From Legionella sheltonii (lineage in GTDB: Bacteria; Pseudomonadota; Gammaproteobacteria; Legionellales; Legionellaceae): a stretch of 58,421 nt of DNA. The notes under the pieces were generated by a model that was not told where the DNA came from, searched no databases, and was given only the letters and a program-made list of their open reading frames with translations. Below, piece after piece: positions 48,041 through 58,300 of this stretch. The position numbers and the translations under genes are program-made. How positions within the stretch are numbered: position 1 is the stretch's first letter; every line of letters starts with the position of its first letter. Location: NCBI RefSeq assembly GCF_026191355.1, contig NZ_JAPHOQ010000020.1:1-58421 (forward strand), written 5' to 3'.

Positions 48041-48720
48041 TCAGAGTACTTGCTTTCGCAGCCAGCCTTCAATATAGATAATCGTTTCTTCAATAGTCGT
48101 CACGGCCTGATGATAGAGCGCGTCAAATAATTCTCGACGCCCTGTTTTCCAGTAGCGCTCTGCATACTGGCACGCGTATTTCATGCGGGTTGTTCCCACA
48201 TAAACCGCCCCACTTTTGATTTTATGGGCGGTTTTTTCAACCAGAGGATAATCATGGCGTTCAAATGCATTTTTCATTCGCTCTAAATCAGCAGGAAGCT
48301 CCTTAATCATTATGAGCAACATCTCTTTGAGCATCTTGATATCCCCGCAGTTTTTCAAGGCTTCAGTACTGTCAAGAAGGGCAAACTGGTTTATTTGAAA
48401 CAGTTCGGCATCCTTATCTGGCAAGTCATATCTTGATTTAGCGGAGTCTTTGGCGTTTACTTCATGCCTTGAGGGAATGAATGATTTAATAATATCTGCA
48501 GCATGTGCCTGAGTCAGTGGCTTGGTTAAAACCGCATCCATTCCAGCCTCAATACAGCGTTGTTTGCTCTCATCACCTCCGTGCGCCGTGAGTGCAATTA
48601 TCGGGATGTGTCGTTTTTTATCCATTTGGCTGCGAATACGATAGGTTACTTCATAGCCATCCATGCCTTCACCTAATCCGATATCCATGAAGATTAAATC
48701 ATAGTCATTTTGTTCACAAA
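48041..48720 (-). pseudogene. 3' fragment of a hybrid sensor kinase (REC end and Hpt)
   Basis: This is the end of the gene that begins at 54705, cut by transposon copy B inside the receiver domain. It encodes DYDLIFMDIGLGEGMDGYEV, with the phosphoacceptor Asp, PIIALTAHGG and VLTKPL (receiver Thr/Lys residues). An Hpt domain follows with the phosphorylatable His in KTAHKIKSGAVYVG. Removing the element and one ACAAA duplication joins SLC to EQNDYDLIFMD in frame. A short start at 48688 is possible but would give a receiver lacking its first strands. Confidence 0.9.
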
Positions 48721-48793
48721 GACCCTCGGCCGGGATCCTGGTAAAAAAGGGTCATGTGTAATTTTTTATCAGACAGTTGTCTGTAATTAAAGT

Positions 48794-49585
48794 TCATTTT
48801 GAAGAAAGGATATGCTTTTGTATAAAGTGTTTTGTAAGATTTATTACTTTTTCCGATTGCTCCTTGTGAGGCATATGTTTGCAATTTTTAATTATTGATA
48901 ACTGACCCACTCCACCTGTATTTTTAGCAATAAACTCAGGAAAAGCGATCGAACCATACTCATCATCTTCACCGTGAATCGCCAACACCGGACATTTAAC
49001 ATGCTGTATACAGTTTTGCAGACTCCAAGAAGAAAACTCGGAGGATAACCAAATATCTGTCCATGCACGAAGTACCCATAAAGCTTTTTCTCCATGCCAT
49101 TTTTCTAATTTTTGTAATTGCCCACGTGATTCAAAAAACTCTTTAGCTTTTTTTATTCCGTCTATCGTTTTGTCCTCTACAAATGCCTGTGCAGCAACAG
49201 TAATCACTCCTTTACAATATCGATCTAGTGCTGCAATACATATAGACATTGCTCCACCAACGCTATGTCCAAAAAGTATGTATTCTTGAATATTAAGCTT
49301 TTCTTTAATTATTGGAAAATACTTGGAAGCTTCCTCATGTATAAATTCTATAGAAGGTAGTTTTTCTCTTGAATCTGATTTTCCAAAACCTAACCGATCA
49401 TATGCAATAACTGGTTGAGAAAGATTTTCAGATAATTCTTTTGGAAAATTTCGCCATAAGTCAACAGAGCCTAATGAGTCATGCAATAGAATAATGGGAG
49501 TTTCTTCCGTAACGGTTGCAGGAGTCCATTTTTTCACATATATTTTGCCATCAGGAATTGTAATATATAGCTCATTTGTTTCCAC
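48794..49585 (-). CDS. Alpha/beta hydrolase passenger gene (copy B)
   Basis: The product is the same 263-aa protein as at 777-1568, with nucleophile Ser108 in GHSVGG, an acidic residue near 207 and His237. The GTG start at 49585 follows the same AGGGAGAG ribosome site. Exact identity of the two copies implies recent transposition or gene conversion. Confidence 0.85.
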   Translation of the reverse strand: METNELYITIPDGKIYVKKWTPATVTEETPIILLHDSLGSVDLWRNFPKELSENLSQPVIAYDRLGFGKSDSREKLPSIEFIHEEASKYFPIIKEKLNIQEYILFGHSVGGAMSICIAALDRYCKGVITVAAQAFVEDKTIDGIKKAKEFFESRGQLQKLEKWHGEKALWVLRAWTDIWLSSEFSSWSLQNCIQHVKCPVLAIHGEDDEYGSIAFPEFIAKNTGGVGQLSIIKNCKHMPHKEQSEKVINLTKHFIQKHILSSK

Positions 49586-49641
49586 ATTCTCTCCCTTTTA
49601 TTCTTAATTATTATCCTATAAAAATACTTCAGTGTATTTTT

Positions 49642-50217
49642 TCACTTAACCATGAGCGCTCGTCTAACAGATGTCCTACCTATTTTTAATTGTCTAGCAA
49701 TTTCCGATTTACTCATTCCTTGGCGATCTAACTCTTTAATTTTTTCAGAAAGTAAACTAGCAGTAGGTGGTCTTCCATGATTTTTCCCTTTAGTTCTTGC
49801 GTGTGCAATACCTGCTTTAACCCGTTCACGAAGGATTTCTCTTTCAAACTCAGCAAAAATTGCTAACAAACCTGCCATAGCTCTGCCTGTTGCGGTGGTT
49901 AAGTCTAAGGCTTCAGTTAATGAAATGAAACCAACACCAAGAGTGTTTAATTCATTCAGTGTGTGAAAAAGATCATTGACTGAACGACCCCAGCGATCTA
50001 ACTTCCAAACAATAATTACATCGATCTGGCGTCGTTTTGCTTGGTTGATAAGTTCTTCACGTTGAGGTCGAGAATCTTTTGCACCTGATCCAATTTCAGC
50101 AACTTCTATTTCAATTTGCCAATCACGAGCTCTAGCATATTTTTTCATCGCTTCAATTTGCATATCTAAAGTATGCTGATCATGTGTTGAAACTCTGGCA
50201 TAAATTCCTGCTTTCAT
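49642..50217 (-). CDS. tnpR: Serine resolvase TnpR (copy B)
   Basis: The product is the same 191-aa protein as at 145-720, with Ser10 in YARVSTHDQ and a C-terminal helix-turn-helix. It is divergent from tnpA, with the 127-bp res-type region (50218-50344) between. Either copy could supply resolvase to both elements. Because the two elements are inverted, the preferred resolvase reaction between them would be inefficient. Confidence 0.93.
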   Translation of the reverse strand: MKAGIYARVSTHDQHTLDMQIEAMKKYARARDWQIEIEVAEIGSGAKDSRPQREELINQAKRRQIDVIIVWKLDRWGRSVNDLFHTLNELNTLGVGFISLTEALDLTTATGRAMAGLLAIFAEFEREILRERVKAGIAHARTKGKNHGRPPTASLLSEKIKELDRQGMSKSEIARQLKIGRTSVRRALMVK

Positions 50218-50344
50218 ACCTGGCCAAAAACCCCTGAAAACTCGTCCGTCTAAAACCCTTTAAATATAAGGATCGAAAGCCTTGATTTTTACATGGCCAT
50301 AAACTACTGTTTTCGGCCGCCACAAAAGATACCTTAAATTCACA

Positions 50345-53300
50345 ATGACTGCAATTCACGACACTGCTTATCCAAGATTGAAACCAAATCCTGACGAACA
50401 GGAACTCAAACAGAATTTTTTGCCAATAAAAGCAGAGCTTGAACTACTCAATAAAAGCACCAGTGAGAAATCACCTCATAGCCGACTTGGTTTTATGCTT
50501 TCACTAAAATGTTATCAATGTTTAGGCTATCACATTCCAATCAACACAATTCCTAAACCGATTATCGAATATATTGCAAACTGCATTGATATCAAAGTGG
50601 ATAAAGTAAAGCTACAAAATTACATGCAGCTCAAACAACGCAAGCGTCACAAAACAGTTATACGCAAATTTCTGTTCATCAATGAGTGCAAGCAGCAACG
50701 CAAGTCAATAATGAAGTCTGCTGGCTTAAAATCTGCGGCTATTAAAGAAAATTTAGCTGATATTATCAATGATATGCTTGAAGAACTAATCAAAAATAAT
50801 TTTGAAATTCCGGCATTTTCAACATTGCTGAGACTTGCACGTGCTGCTCGAACTATAGTTAGCTCGGTACTGTACCAAAAAGTTAGCGACCAACTTACCG
50901 ATGAGACTAAACAATTTTTTGATAAGTTATTGCTATCCACCTCACCAGTCCATGAGTTCACTAGTGGCTGGGAATATCTTAAACAAGAAATGAAAAAACC
51001 ATCTGTCACAAACATTCGAGAATTTACAGATTACCTGGATCAGTTACGTAAGTGGCGAGATGAAAGCCCAATTGATCTTTCTGATATTCCTGAGCACCGT
51101 TTAGATCAATATGTTGCTGAAGCAATGGCTTTAGATATTGCCGATATGCGCCGTATTAAAGAAGCCAAAAGATATGCTTTATCAGCCATGTTGTTATATC
51201 ATCAGTACGCAAAATCACTTGATAGCATTGTCACTGTGCTGACACGCTGGCTGCGTAAAATAAAAACTGATGCAGCGGAAGCACTACAAGAAATCAGAAA
51301 TTCCAACCAAAAAATAACAGATCAACTTATTGGCAGCCTTAAACAAGTTCTCGTCGCAAGCAAACAAACTGCCCGAACCCCAGAAGAAAAATTAGTGCTT
51401 ATTGAGCAAAGTTTGCCAAATGATATCGATGCTTCAATTGAAGCCTGCGAACAATATCTGGCTTATGCTGATGATAACGATTTACCTTTAATGTTGAAGT
51501 ATTATCAAGCAAAAAGACATACTATGCTTCGTTTGCTGAAGCAGATAGAGATCAAATCAGCTTCAAAAGATGTGCTAGTAGAAAAGTTAGTCGAATTCAT
51601 ATTGGTACACCAACGAAGCCATGGAGAATATGTTGCAATCAATCCAGAAGAGTTTAGCAATTTAGAATGGATTGATGACCAATGGTTTCAGTTCATTACC
51701 GAGGGCAAAACCAAGCGTTACACCAATCAAATTCGAACCGTTAATAAACAGAAGTTAGAATTGGCTATTTTTAGATTTGCCATGGATGAAATTAACTGTG
51801 CCGATGCCTTTGCTCTTAACAGCTATGAGAACGATGATCCCAATAAGCAATTTATTCCATGGGACGAATTTTACCAAAACCTAAAGCCTTATGCTGAGCT
51901 GATAGGTAAGTCTGACGACCCCAGGCTATTTGTAAAAGAACTACAGGTAGAGCATCAGCAAGCTGCTGAAAAGGTGAATCAAAATTTTGTCGATAATGAA
52001 TATTTGAACATTATCAACGGTGAGCCAGTATTAAAGCGAGCTATCAGTAAGAAAGTGAGTCAGCAACAAGAAAAATTTTCAAATTTGGTAGCATCCAAAA
52101 TGCCGCTGACGGATATCGTCTCTGTACTTACTGACGTGGAAAATTGGCTTGGTATCAGTCGCCATTTAAAACCCTTATCAGGGTACGAACCCAAAATAGA
52201 TGATTATGATTTACGGTTTATTGCTACCAGTTTCGCATATGGTTGTAATGTTGGCCCAGTTCAAGCTGAACGATGCTTGAAAAAATATTCACGTAAACAA
52301 ATTGCTTGGCTATTCAATCACCACATTACAGAGCTCCGTCTCAATAAAATTAGTGAAGTCATTATCAAGGCATACAAACAGTTTGAGCTGCCTTACATTT
52401 GGGGCAATGGTGAAAGTGCTTCTGTTGATGGGACTTATTGGGATATGTATACCAATAATCTACTGGCAGAGCACCATATTCGTTATGGAAAATATGGAGG
52501 GATTGGCTATTATCACGTTTCTGATCAGTATGTTGCTTTGTTTGGAAACTTTATCCCGTGTGGTGTTTATGAGGCCATGTACATTTTCGATGGGATTTAT
52601 GAAAGTAATGAAACCTTACGCCCAGATACAATCCATGGGGATACGCATGCGCAAAACGAAGTGGTATTTGGGTTTGCCTATTTGTTGGCAATAACACTTA
52701 TGCCCAGAATACGTAGTTTCAAGCATCTCAATTTTTATCGACCAGCCGAAATGAATGAAAAATCATACCAACATATCAATGATATTTTTACATCGAAAGA
52801 GCCCAACTGGCAACTCATAGAGTCAATGTACTACGATATGTTGCGCGTTGTTATGTCAATCCAAAGTGGCAAAATTAAAGCGTCAACTATATTGAAAAAG
52901 CTGCGCTCCAATAGCAAAAAGAATAAGCTGCATCAAGCGTTCCGTGAATTGGGACGAGTGGTACGAACCATTTTTCTTTTAAAGTATATTGCTGATGTTG
53001 ACCTTCGTAAAAAGATTCAAGCAGCTACTTGTAAAAGTGAGGAGTTTAATGATTTTATTGATTGGATCACCTTTGGCAAAGACGGTGTTATTCACGAAAA
53101 TAATAGTATAATTCAGCAAAAAATTATTGCGTTTGGCAGGATGGTTGCTAATGCGGTGATGTTCTACACTGTTGCCAACACAACCAATGTTTTGAACCAA
53201 CTTTCTGCTGAAGAAGTCAAATATAGTAAGGATGATTTATCGATTTTATCAGCGTATTTCAGGGAGAATATTAATCGCTATGGTGTTTTTGATTTGTCCA

Positions 53301-53347
53301 GGTCACGACAGACAATGCCATTACAATTTGGTATTAATAGGGATTAA
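50345..53347 (+). CDS. tnpA: Tn3-family transposase TnpA (copy B)
   Basis: The 1000-aa protein has the usual Tn3 TnpA length and organisation: an N-terminal DNA-binding region, a long helical middle, and a C-terminal DDE domain. That domain includes Asp in GESASVDGTYWDMY (about residue 693), Asp in DTIHGDTHAQNE (about 761-765) and a later conserved region, FRELGRVVRTIFLLKYIADV, that should carry the Glu. It cuts the 37-bp ends and makes replicative cointegrates. It ends just before the right inverted repeat. It appears intact, as does copy A. Confidence 0.94.
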   Translation: MTAIHDTAYPRLKPNPDEQELKQNFLPIKAELELLNKSTSEKSPHSRLGFMLSLKCYQCLGYHIPINTIPKPIIEYIANCIDIKVDKVKLQNYMQLKQRKRHKTVIRKFLFINECKQQRKSIMKSAGLKSAAIKENLADIINDMLEELIKNNFEIPAFSTLLRLARAARTIVSSVLYQKVSDQLTDETKQFFDKLLLSTSPVHEFTSGWEYLKQEMKKPSVTNIREFTDYLDQLRKWRDESPIDLSDIPEHRLDQYVAEAMALDIADMRRIKEAKRYALSAMLLYHQYAKSLDSIVTVLTRWLRKIKTDAAEALQEIRNSNQKITDQLIGSLKQVLVASKQTARTPEEKLVLIEQSLPNDIDASIEACEQYLAYADDNDLPLMLKYYQAKRHTMLRLLKQIEIKSASKDVLVEKLVEFILVHQRSHGEYVAINPEEFSNLEWIDDQWFQFITEGKTKRYTNQIRTVNKQKLELAIFRFAMDEINCADAFALNSYENDDPNKQFIPWDEFYQNLKPYAELIGKSDDPRLFVKELQVEHQQAAEKVNQNFVDNEYLNIINGEPVLKRAISKKVSQQQEKFSNLVASKMPLTDIVSVLTDVENWLGISRHLKPLSGYEPKIDDYDLRFIATSFAYGCNVGPVQAERCLKKYSRKQIAWLFNHHITELRLNKISEVIIKAYKQFELPYIWGNGESASVDGTYWDMYTNNLLAEHHIRYGKYGGIGYYHVSDQYVALFGNFIPCGVYEAMYIFDGIYESNETLRPDTIHGDTHAQNEVVFGFAYLLAITLMPRIRSFKHLNFYRPAEMNEKSYQHINDIFTSKEPNWQLIESMYYDMLRVVMSIQSGKIKASTILKKLRSNSKKNKLHQAFRELGRVVRTIFLLKYIADVDLRKKIQAATCKSEEFNDFIDWITFGKDGVIHENNSIIQQKIIAFGRMVANAVMFYTVANTTNVLNQLSAEEVKYSKDDLSILSAYFRENINRYGVFDLSRSRQTMPLQFGINRD

Positions 53348-53391
53348 AAATTGAACATGACCCTTTTTTACCAGGATCCCGGCCGGGGGTC

Positions 53392-54705
53392 ACAAAGGCT
53401 AATGGCATCAGCTCCGTTGCATGCAATATCAACCCGGCACTTCATAGCACCAAGAAGTGATTTGGCAACTGTCTGTGCAATGAAGTTATCTTCTACAACC
53501 AGAACTTTGCTTGTGATCTTACTGTCTAAATTGTTTTTTTGCGTTGATGATGTTGTTGTTTGAGTTTGTAAAGGGAGCATATAGGGTTTTTCTAATGTAA
53601 AATTATCGTCAGAATCAACACCGGATGAATCATCCAGTAGGGGAATCTGCATGGGAATAAGGCAGGTAAAGGCCGTTCCCTTGCGTAGTTCGCTCTCAAC
53701 GTATATTTCTCCACCCAATTCATCGATAAATTGTTTTACAACATAAAGACCAAGTCCTGCGCCTTTATAAATTCCCTGGTAGGATGGCGTTAATCGTTTG
53801 AATTGCAGATAAATTTCTTGCTGCTTCTCTTTAGGAATACCCATTCCAGAATCATTCACGGTCATTTTAATAATCAATTCACGATGTTCCTTTTTTGCCA
53901 GGACTACATTAATGGTCACATGGCCTGTATCGGTAAAATTCAGCGCATTTCCTATCAATTCAAGAGCGATACGGTGTAGCCGTATTTTATCGCCTATGAC
54001 AAAGTGAGGCAGTGTTTTGTCTAAAGAAAGGGATAAGCTCAATCTTTTTTCATGGGCACGCGCCTGATACAAAGCAACTACTTGTTCTAAGGTTTGCGCT
54101 AGATTGAATTTTCGTTTCAGCATGGGTATTTCACCCGAACTGACTCTAACTGCTTCGAGGACCTCATCCATTAAATCAAGTAGCGCATGGCTTGAGGCAA
54201 TGAGATTATCGGCATACTCTTTAATTCGTGGCTCATTGGATTCGGATTTTAAAAGCTCGGAAAAGCCTACGATTCCAGACAGCGGGGTGCGGATGTCATG
54301 GCGCATGTTGGCAAGAAACTCTGACCGTGCAATATCGGCTTGCATCTCTTTGGTGATGTCTAACGAAGTTCCCATTAAGCCTATGATTTCTCCTTTATCA
54401 TTTCGTAAAGGAATTTTCCTTGTCATGTAGAAAGCAGGTTTTCCGTGTGCATCAATACCTTCTTCTTTTAGGCTTTCTCCGATGCCAGAGCTTAATATCC
54501 TGCGGTCAGTTTCTTCAAGAAGTACTAATTTTTCATGACTCATCACTGAAAAAAAGAGTTCTCTATCTGTCTTTCCAATAATCTCATCATGATGCTTTAA
54601 GCCTGCTAATGAGATAAATGCTTGATTTGCACCTAGATAGCGACCTGTTTTGTCTTTCCAGTACAAATTACCCACGGTATTTTGGAGTATAAAATTCAAA
54701 TCCAT
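53392..54705 (-). pseudogene. 5' fragment of a hybrid sensor histidine kinase (PAS-HisKA-HATPase-REC)
   Basis: This part encodes a PAS domain (residues about 10-115, including YWKDKTGRYLGANQAFISLA) and HisKA with the phospho-His in LANMRHDIRTPLSGIVGFSE. An HATPase with ELIGNALNFTDTG and GAGLGLYVVKQFIDELGG follows, then the start of a receiver domain (KVLVVEDNFIAQTVAKSLLG). There is no membrane helix, so it is a cytoplasmic sensor. The frame is cut by copy B and continues at 48041-48720; the repaired protein would be about 662 aa. ATG 54705 fits the PAS start, although the frame is open to 54843. Confidence 0.9.
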
Positions 54706-54855
54706 GTTTTTGCACTCTAATTGTTTTATTAAGTATAGGTTGATCATTGATAAATAGGGAATTACGCTTAGGAATGAGTACGTTTTGAACTGTATTTGTG
54801 GACAAAAAATAATCACATGGTAAAATGCCTCACTTTTAAACAAGGAGGTTCTTCT

Positions 54856-55391
54856 ATGCAGACGAATTTCACCGCTGTTTTACCTGGTAACATTCCAGCC
54901 AATGAGGCGATTGTATTGCCCATCAGTATGAGTCAACCTCTGGAGCGTGGTGAGCGATTAGCAGCCATTATTAAATCAATTCGCGCCCATCATTATGAAG
55001 ACAGGACTACTATTTTGGTCTGTGATTACTTAAATAGACATAATTGTGAAACCGATGCACAAGCATTAGATCAGGGTGATGAGTTTTTACAAGACCATCA
55101 ATATATTCTAAACGGATTGCGTATTGTGAGATGGCAGGAATTTTTGGCAACCAGAAACCAGGAGGTATTTACTCAACGGTTTTCTGAGGTGAAAGAAAAA
55201 AATGGTGATGGCTCTCATTTTCACCTTAAAATGAAAAAGACCTGGGAAAAATGCTTAAGTGCAACCCAATCGCTGGACGCTTCAATCCAATATCAAATGG
55301 AAGAGTATGCTGCTGTTTTATGTATGGATGAGTTCGATCATCTTCTTTATCCAAAACGCATTACTAATGGCCTGGCTTATTTGTATAATTA
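54856..55391 (+). pseudogene. 5' fragment of a cyclodipeptide-synthase-like gene
   Basis: The ATG at 54856 has AAGGAGG upstream. The encoded part includes AIVLPISMSQPLERGERLAA, a strand-helix start like GISPFNSYFS of cyclodipeptide synthases, then TTILVCDYLNRHNCETDAQA, GDEFLQDHQYILNGLRIVRW and YQMEEYAAVLCMD. This resembles the Rossmann-like CDPS fold, which uses aminoacyl-tRNAs. By my alignment the usual catalytic Tyr-xxx-Glu is not clearly kept, so activity is doubtful. The gene is cut by copy A and continues at 1647-1950. It is divergent from the sensor kinase. Confidence 0.6.
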
Positions 55392-58300
55392 GACCCCCGG
55401 CCGGGATCCTGGTAAAAAAGGGTCATGTTCAATTTTTAATCCCTATTAATACCAAATTGTAATGGCATTGTCTGTCGTGACCTGGACAAATCAAAAACAC
55501 CATAGCGATTAATATTCTCCCTGAAATACGCTGATAAAATCGATAAATCATCCTTACTATATTTGACTTCTTCAGCAGAAAGTTGGTTCAAAACATTGGT
55601 TGTGTTGGCAACAGTGTAGAACATCACCGCATTAGCAACCATCCTGCCAAACGCAATAATTTTTTGCTGAATTATACTATTATTTTCGTGAATAACACCG
55701 TCTTTGCCAAAGGTGATCCAATCAATAAAATCATTAAACTCCTCACTTTTACAAGTAGCTGCTTGAATCTTTTTACGAAGGTCAACATCAGCAATATACT
55801 TTAAAAGAAAAATGGTTCGTACCACTCGTCCCAATTCACGGAACGCTTGATGCAGCTTATTCTTTTTGCTATTGGAGCGCAGCTTTTTCAATATAGTTGA
55901 CGCTTTAATTTTGCCACTTTGGATTGACATAACAACGCGCAACATATCGTAGTACATTGACTCTATGAGTTGCCAGTTGGGCTCTTTCGATGTAAAAATA
56001 TCATTGATATGTTGGTATGATTTTTCATTCATTTCGGCTGGTCGATAAAAATTGAGATGCTTGAAACTACGTATTCTGGGCATAAGTGTTATTGCCAACA
56101 AATAGGCAAACCCAAATACCACTTCGTTTTGCGCATGCGTATCCCCATGGATTGTATCTGGGCGTAAGGTTTCATTACTTTCATAAATCCCATCGAAAAT
56201 GTACATGGCCTCATAAACACCACACGGGATAAAGTTTCCAAACAAAGCAACATACTGATCAGAAACGTGATAATAGCCAATCCCTCCATATTTTCCATAA
56301 CGAATATGGTGCTCTGCCAGTAGATTATTGGTATACATATCCCAATAAGTCCCATCAACAGAAGCACTTTCACCATTGCCCCAAATGTAAGGCAGCTCAA
56401 ACTGTTTGTATGCCTTGATAATGACTTCACTAATTTTATTGAGACGGAGCTCTGTAATGTGGTGATTGAATAGCCAAGCAATTTGTTTACGTGAATATTT
56501 TTTCAAGCATCGTTCAGCTTGAACTGGGCCAACATTACAACCATATGCGAAACTGGTAGCAATAAACCGTAAATCATAATCATCTATTTTGGGTTCGTAC
56601 CCTGATAAGGGTTTTAAATGGCGACTGATACCAAGCCAATTTTCCACGTCAGTAAGTACAGAGACGATATCCGTCAGCGGCATTTTGGATGCTACCAAAT
56701 TTGAAAATTTTTCTTGTTGCTGACTCACTTTCTTACTGATAGCTCGCTTTAATACTGGCTCACCGTTGATAATGTTCAAATATTCATTATCGACAAAATT
56801 TTGATTCACCTTTTCAGCAGCTTGCTGATGCTCTACCTGTAGTTCTTTTACAAATAGCCTGGGGTCGTCAGACTTACCTATCAGCTCAGCATAAGGCTTT
56901 AGGTTTTGGTAAAATTCGTCCCATGGAATAAATTGCTTATTGGGATCATCGTTCTCATAGCTGTTAAGAGCAAAGGCATCGGCACAGTTAATTTCATCCA
57001 TGGCAAATCTAAAAATAGCCAATTCTAACTTCTGTTTATTAACGGTTCGAATTTGATTGGTGTAACGCTTGGTTTTGCCCTCGGTAATGAACTGAAACCA
57101 TTGGTCATCAATCCATTCTAAATTGCTAAACTCTTCTGGATTGATTGCAACATATTCTCCATGGCTTCGTTGGTGTACCAATATGAATTCGACTAACTTT
57201 TCTACTAGCACATCTTTTGAAGCTGATTTGATCTCTATCTGCTTCAGCAAACGAAGCATAGTATGTCTTTTTGCTTGATAATACTTCAACATTAAAGGTA
57301 AATCGTTATCATCAGCATAAGCCAGATATTGTTCGCAGGCTTCAATTGAAGCATCGATATCATTTGGCAAACTTTGCTCAATAAGCACTAATTTTTCTTC
57401 TGGGGTTCGGGCAGTTTGTTTGCTTGCGACGAGAACTTGTTTAAGGCTGCCAATAAGTTGATCTGTTATTTTTTGGTTGGAATTTCTGATTTCTTGTAGT
57501 GCTTCCGCTGCATCAGTTTTTATTTTACGCAGCCAGCGTGTCAGCACAGTGACAATGCTATCAAGTGATTTTGCGTACTGATGATATAACAACATGGCTG
57601 ATAAAGCATATCTTTTGGCTTCTTTAATACGGCGCATATCGGCAATATCTAAAGCCATTGCCTCAGCAACATATTGATCTAAACGGTGCTCAGGAATATC
57701 AGAAAGATCAATTGGGCTTTCATCTCGCCATTTACGTAATTGATCCAGGTAATCTGTAAATTCTCGAATGTTTGTGACAGATGGTTTTTTCATTTCTTGT
57801 TTAAGATATTCCCAGCCACTAGTGAACTCATGGACTGGTGAGGTGGATAGCAATAACTTATCAAAAAATTGTTTAGTCTCATCGGTAAGTTGGTCGCTAA
57901 CTTTTTGGTACAGTACCGAGCTAACTATAGTTCGAGCAGCACGTGCAAGTCTCAGCAATGTTGAAAATGCCGGAATTTCAAAATTATTTTTGATTAGTTC
58001 TTCAAGCATATCATTGATAATATCAGCTAAATTTTCTTTAATAGCCGCAGATTTTAAGCCAGCAGACTTCATTATTGACTTGCGTTGCTGCTTGCACTCA
58101 TTGATGAACAGAAATTTGCGTATAACTGTTTTGTGACGCTTGCGTTGTTTGAGCTGCATGTAATTTTGTAGCTTTACTTTATCCACTTTGATATCAATGC
58201 AGTTTGCAATATATTCGATAATCGGTTTAGGAATTGTGTTGATTGGAATGTGATAGCCTAAACATTGATAACATTTTAGTGAAAGCATAAAACCAAGTCG

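Larger units (their letters stand above)
48721..53391 (+). mobile_element. Tn3-family transposon copy B (4,671 bp)
   Basis: This copy has 37-bp inverted repeats at 48721-48757 and 53355-53391 (one mismatch), flanked by a 5-bp target duplication, ACAAA (48716-48720 and 53392-53396). It encodes hydrolase (minus), TnpR (minus) and TnpA (plus). Its length equals that of copy A, and the encoded proteins are the same. It is inverted relative to copy A, with the two tnpA ends facing each other across 2.0 kb. Confidence 0.95.
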
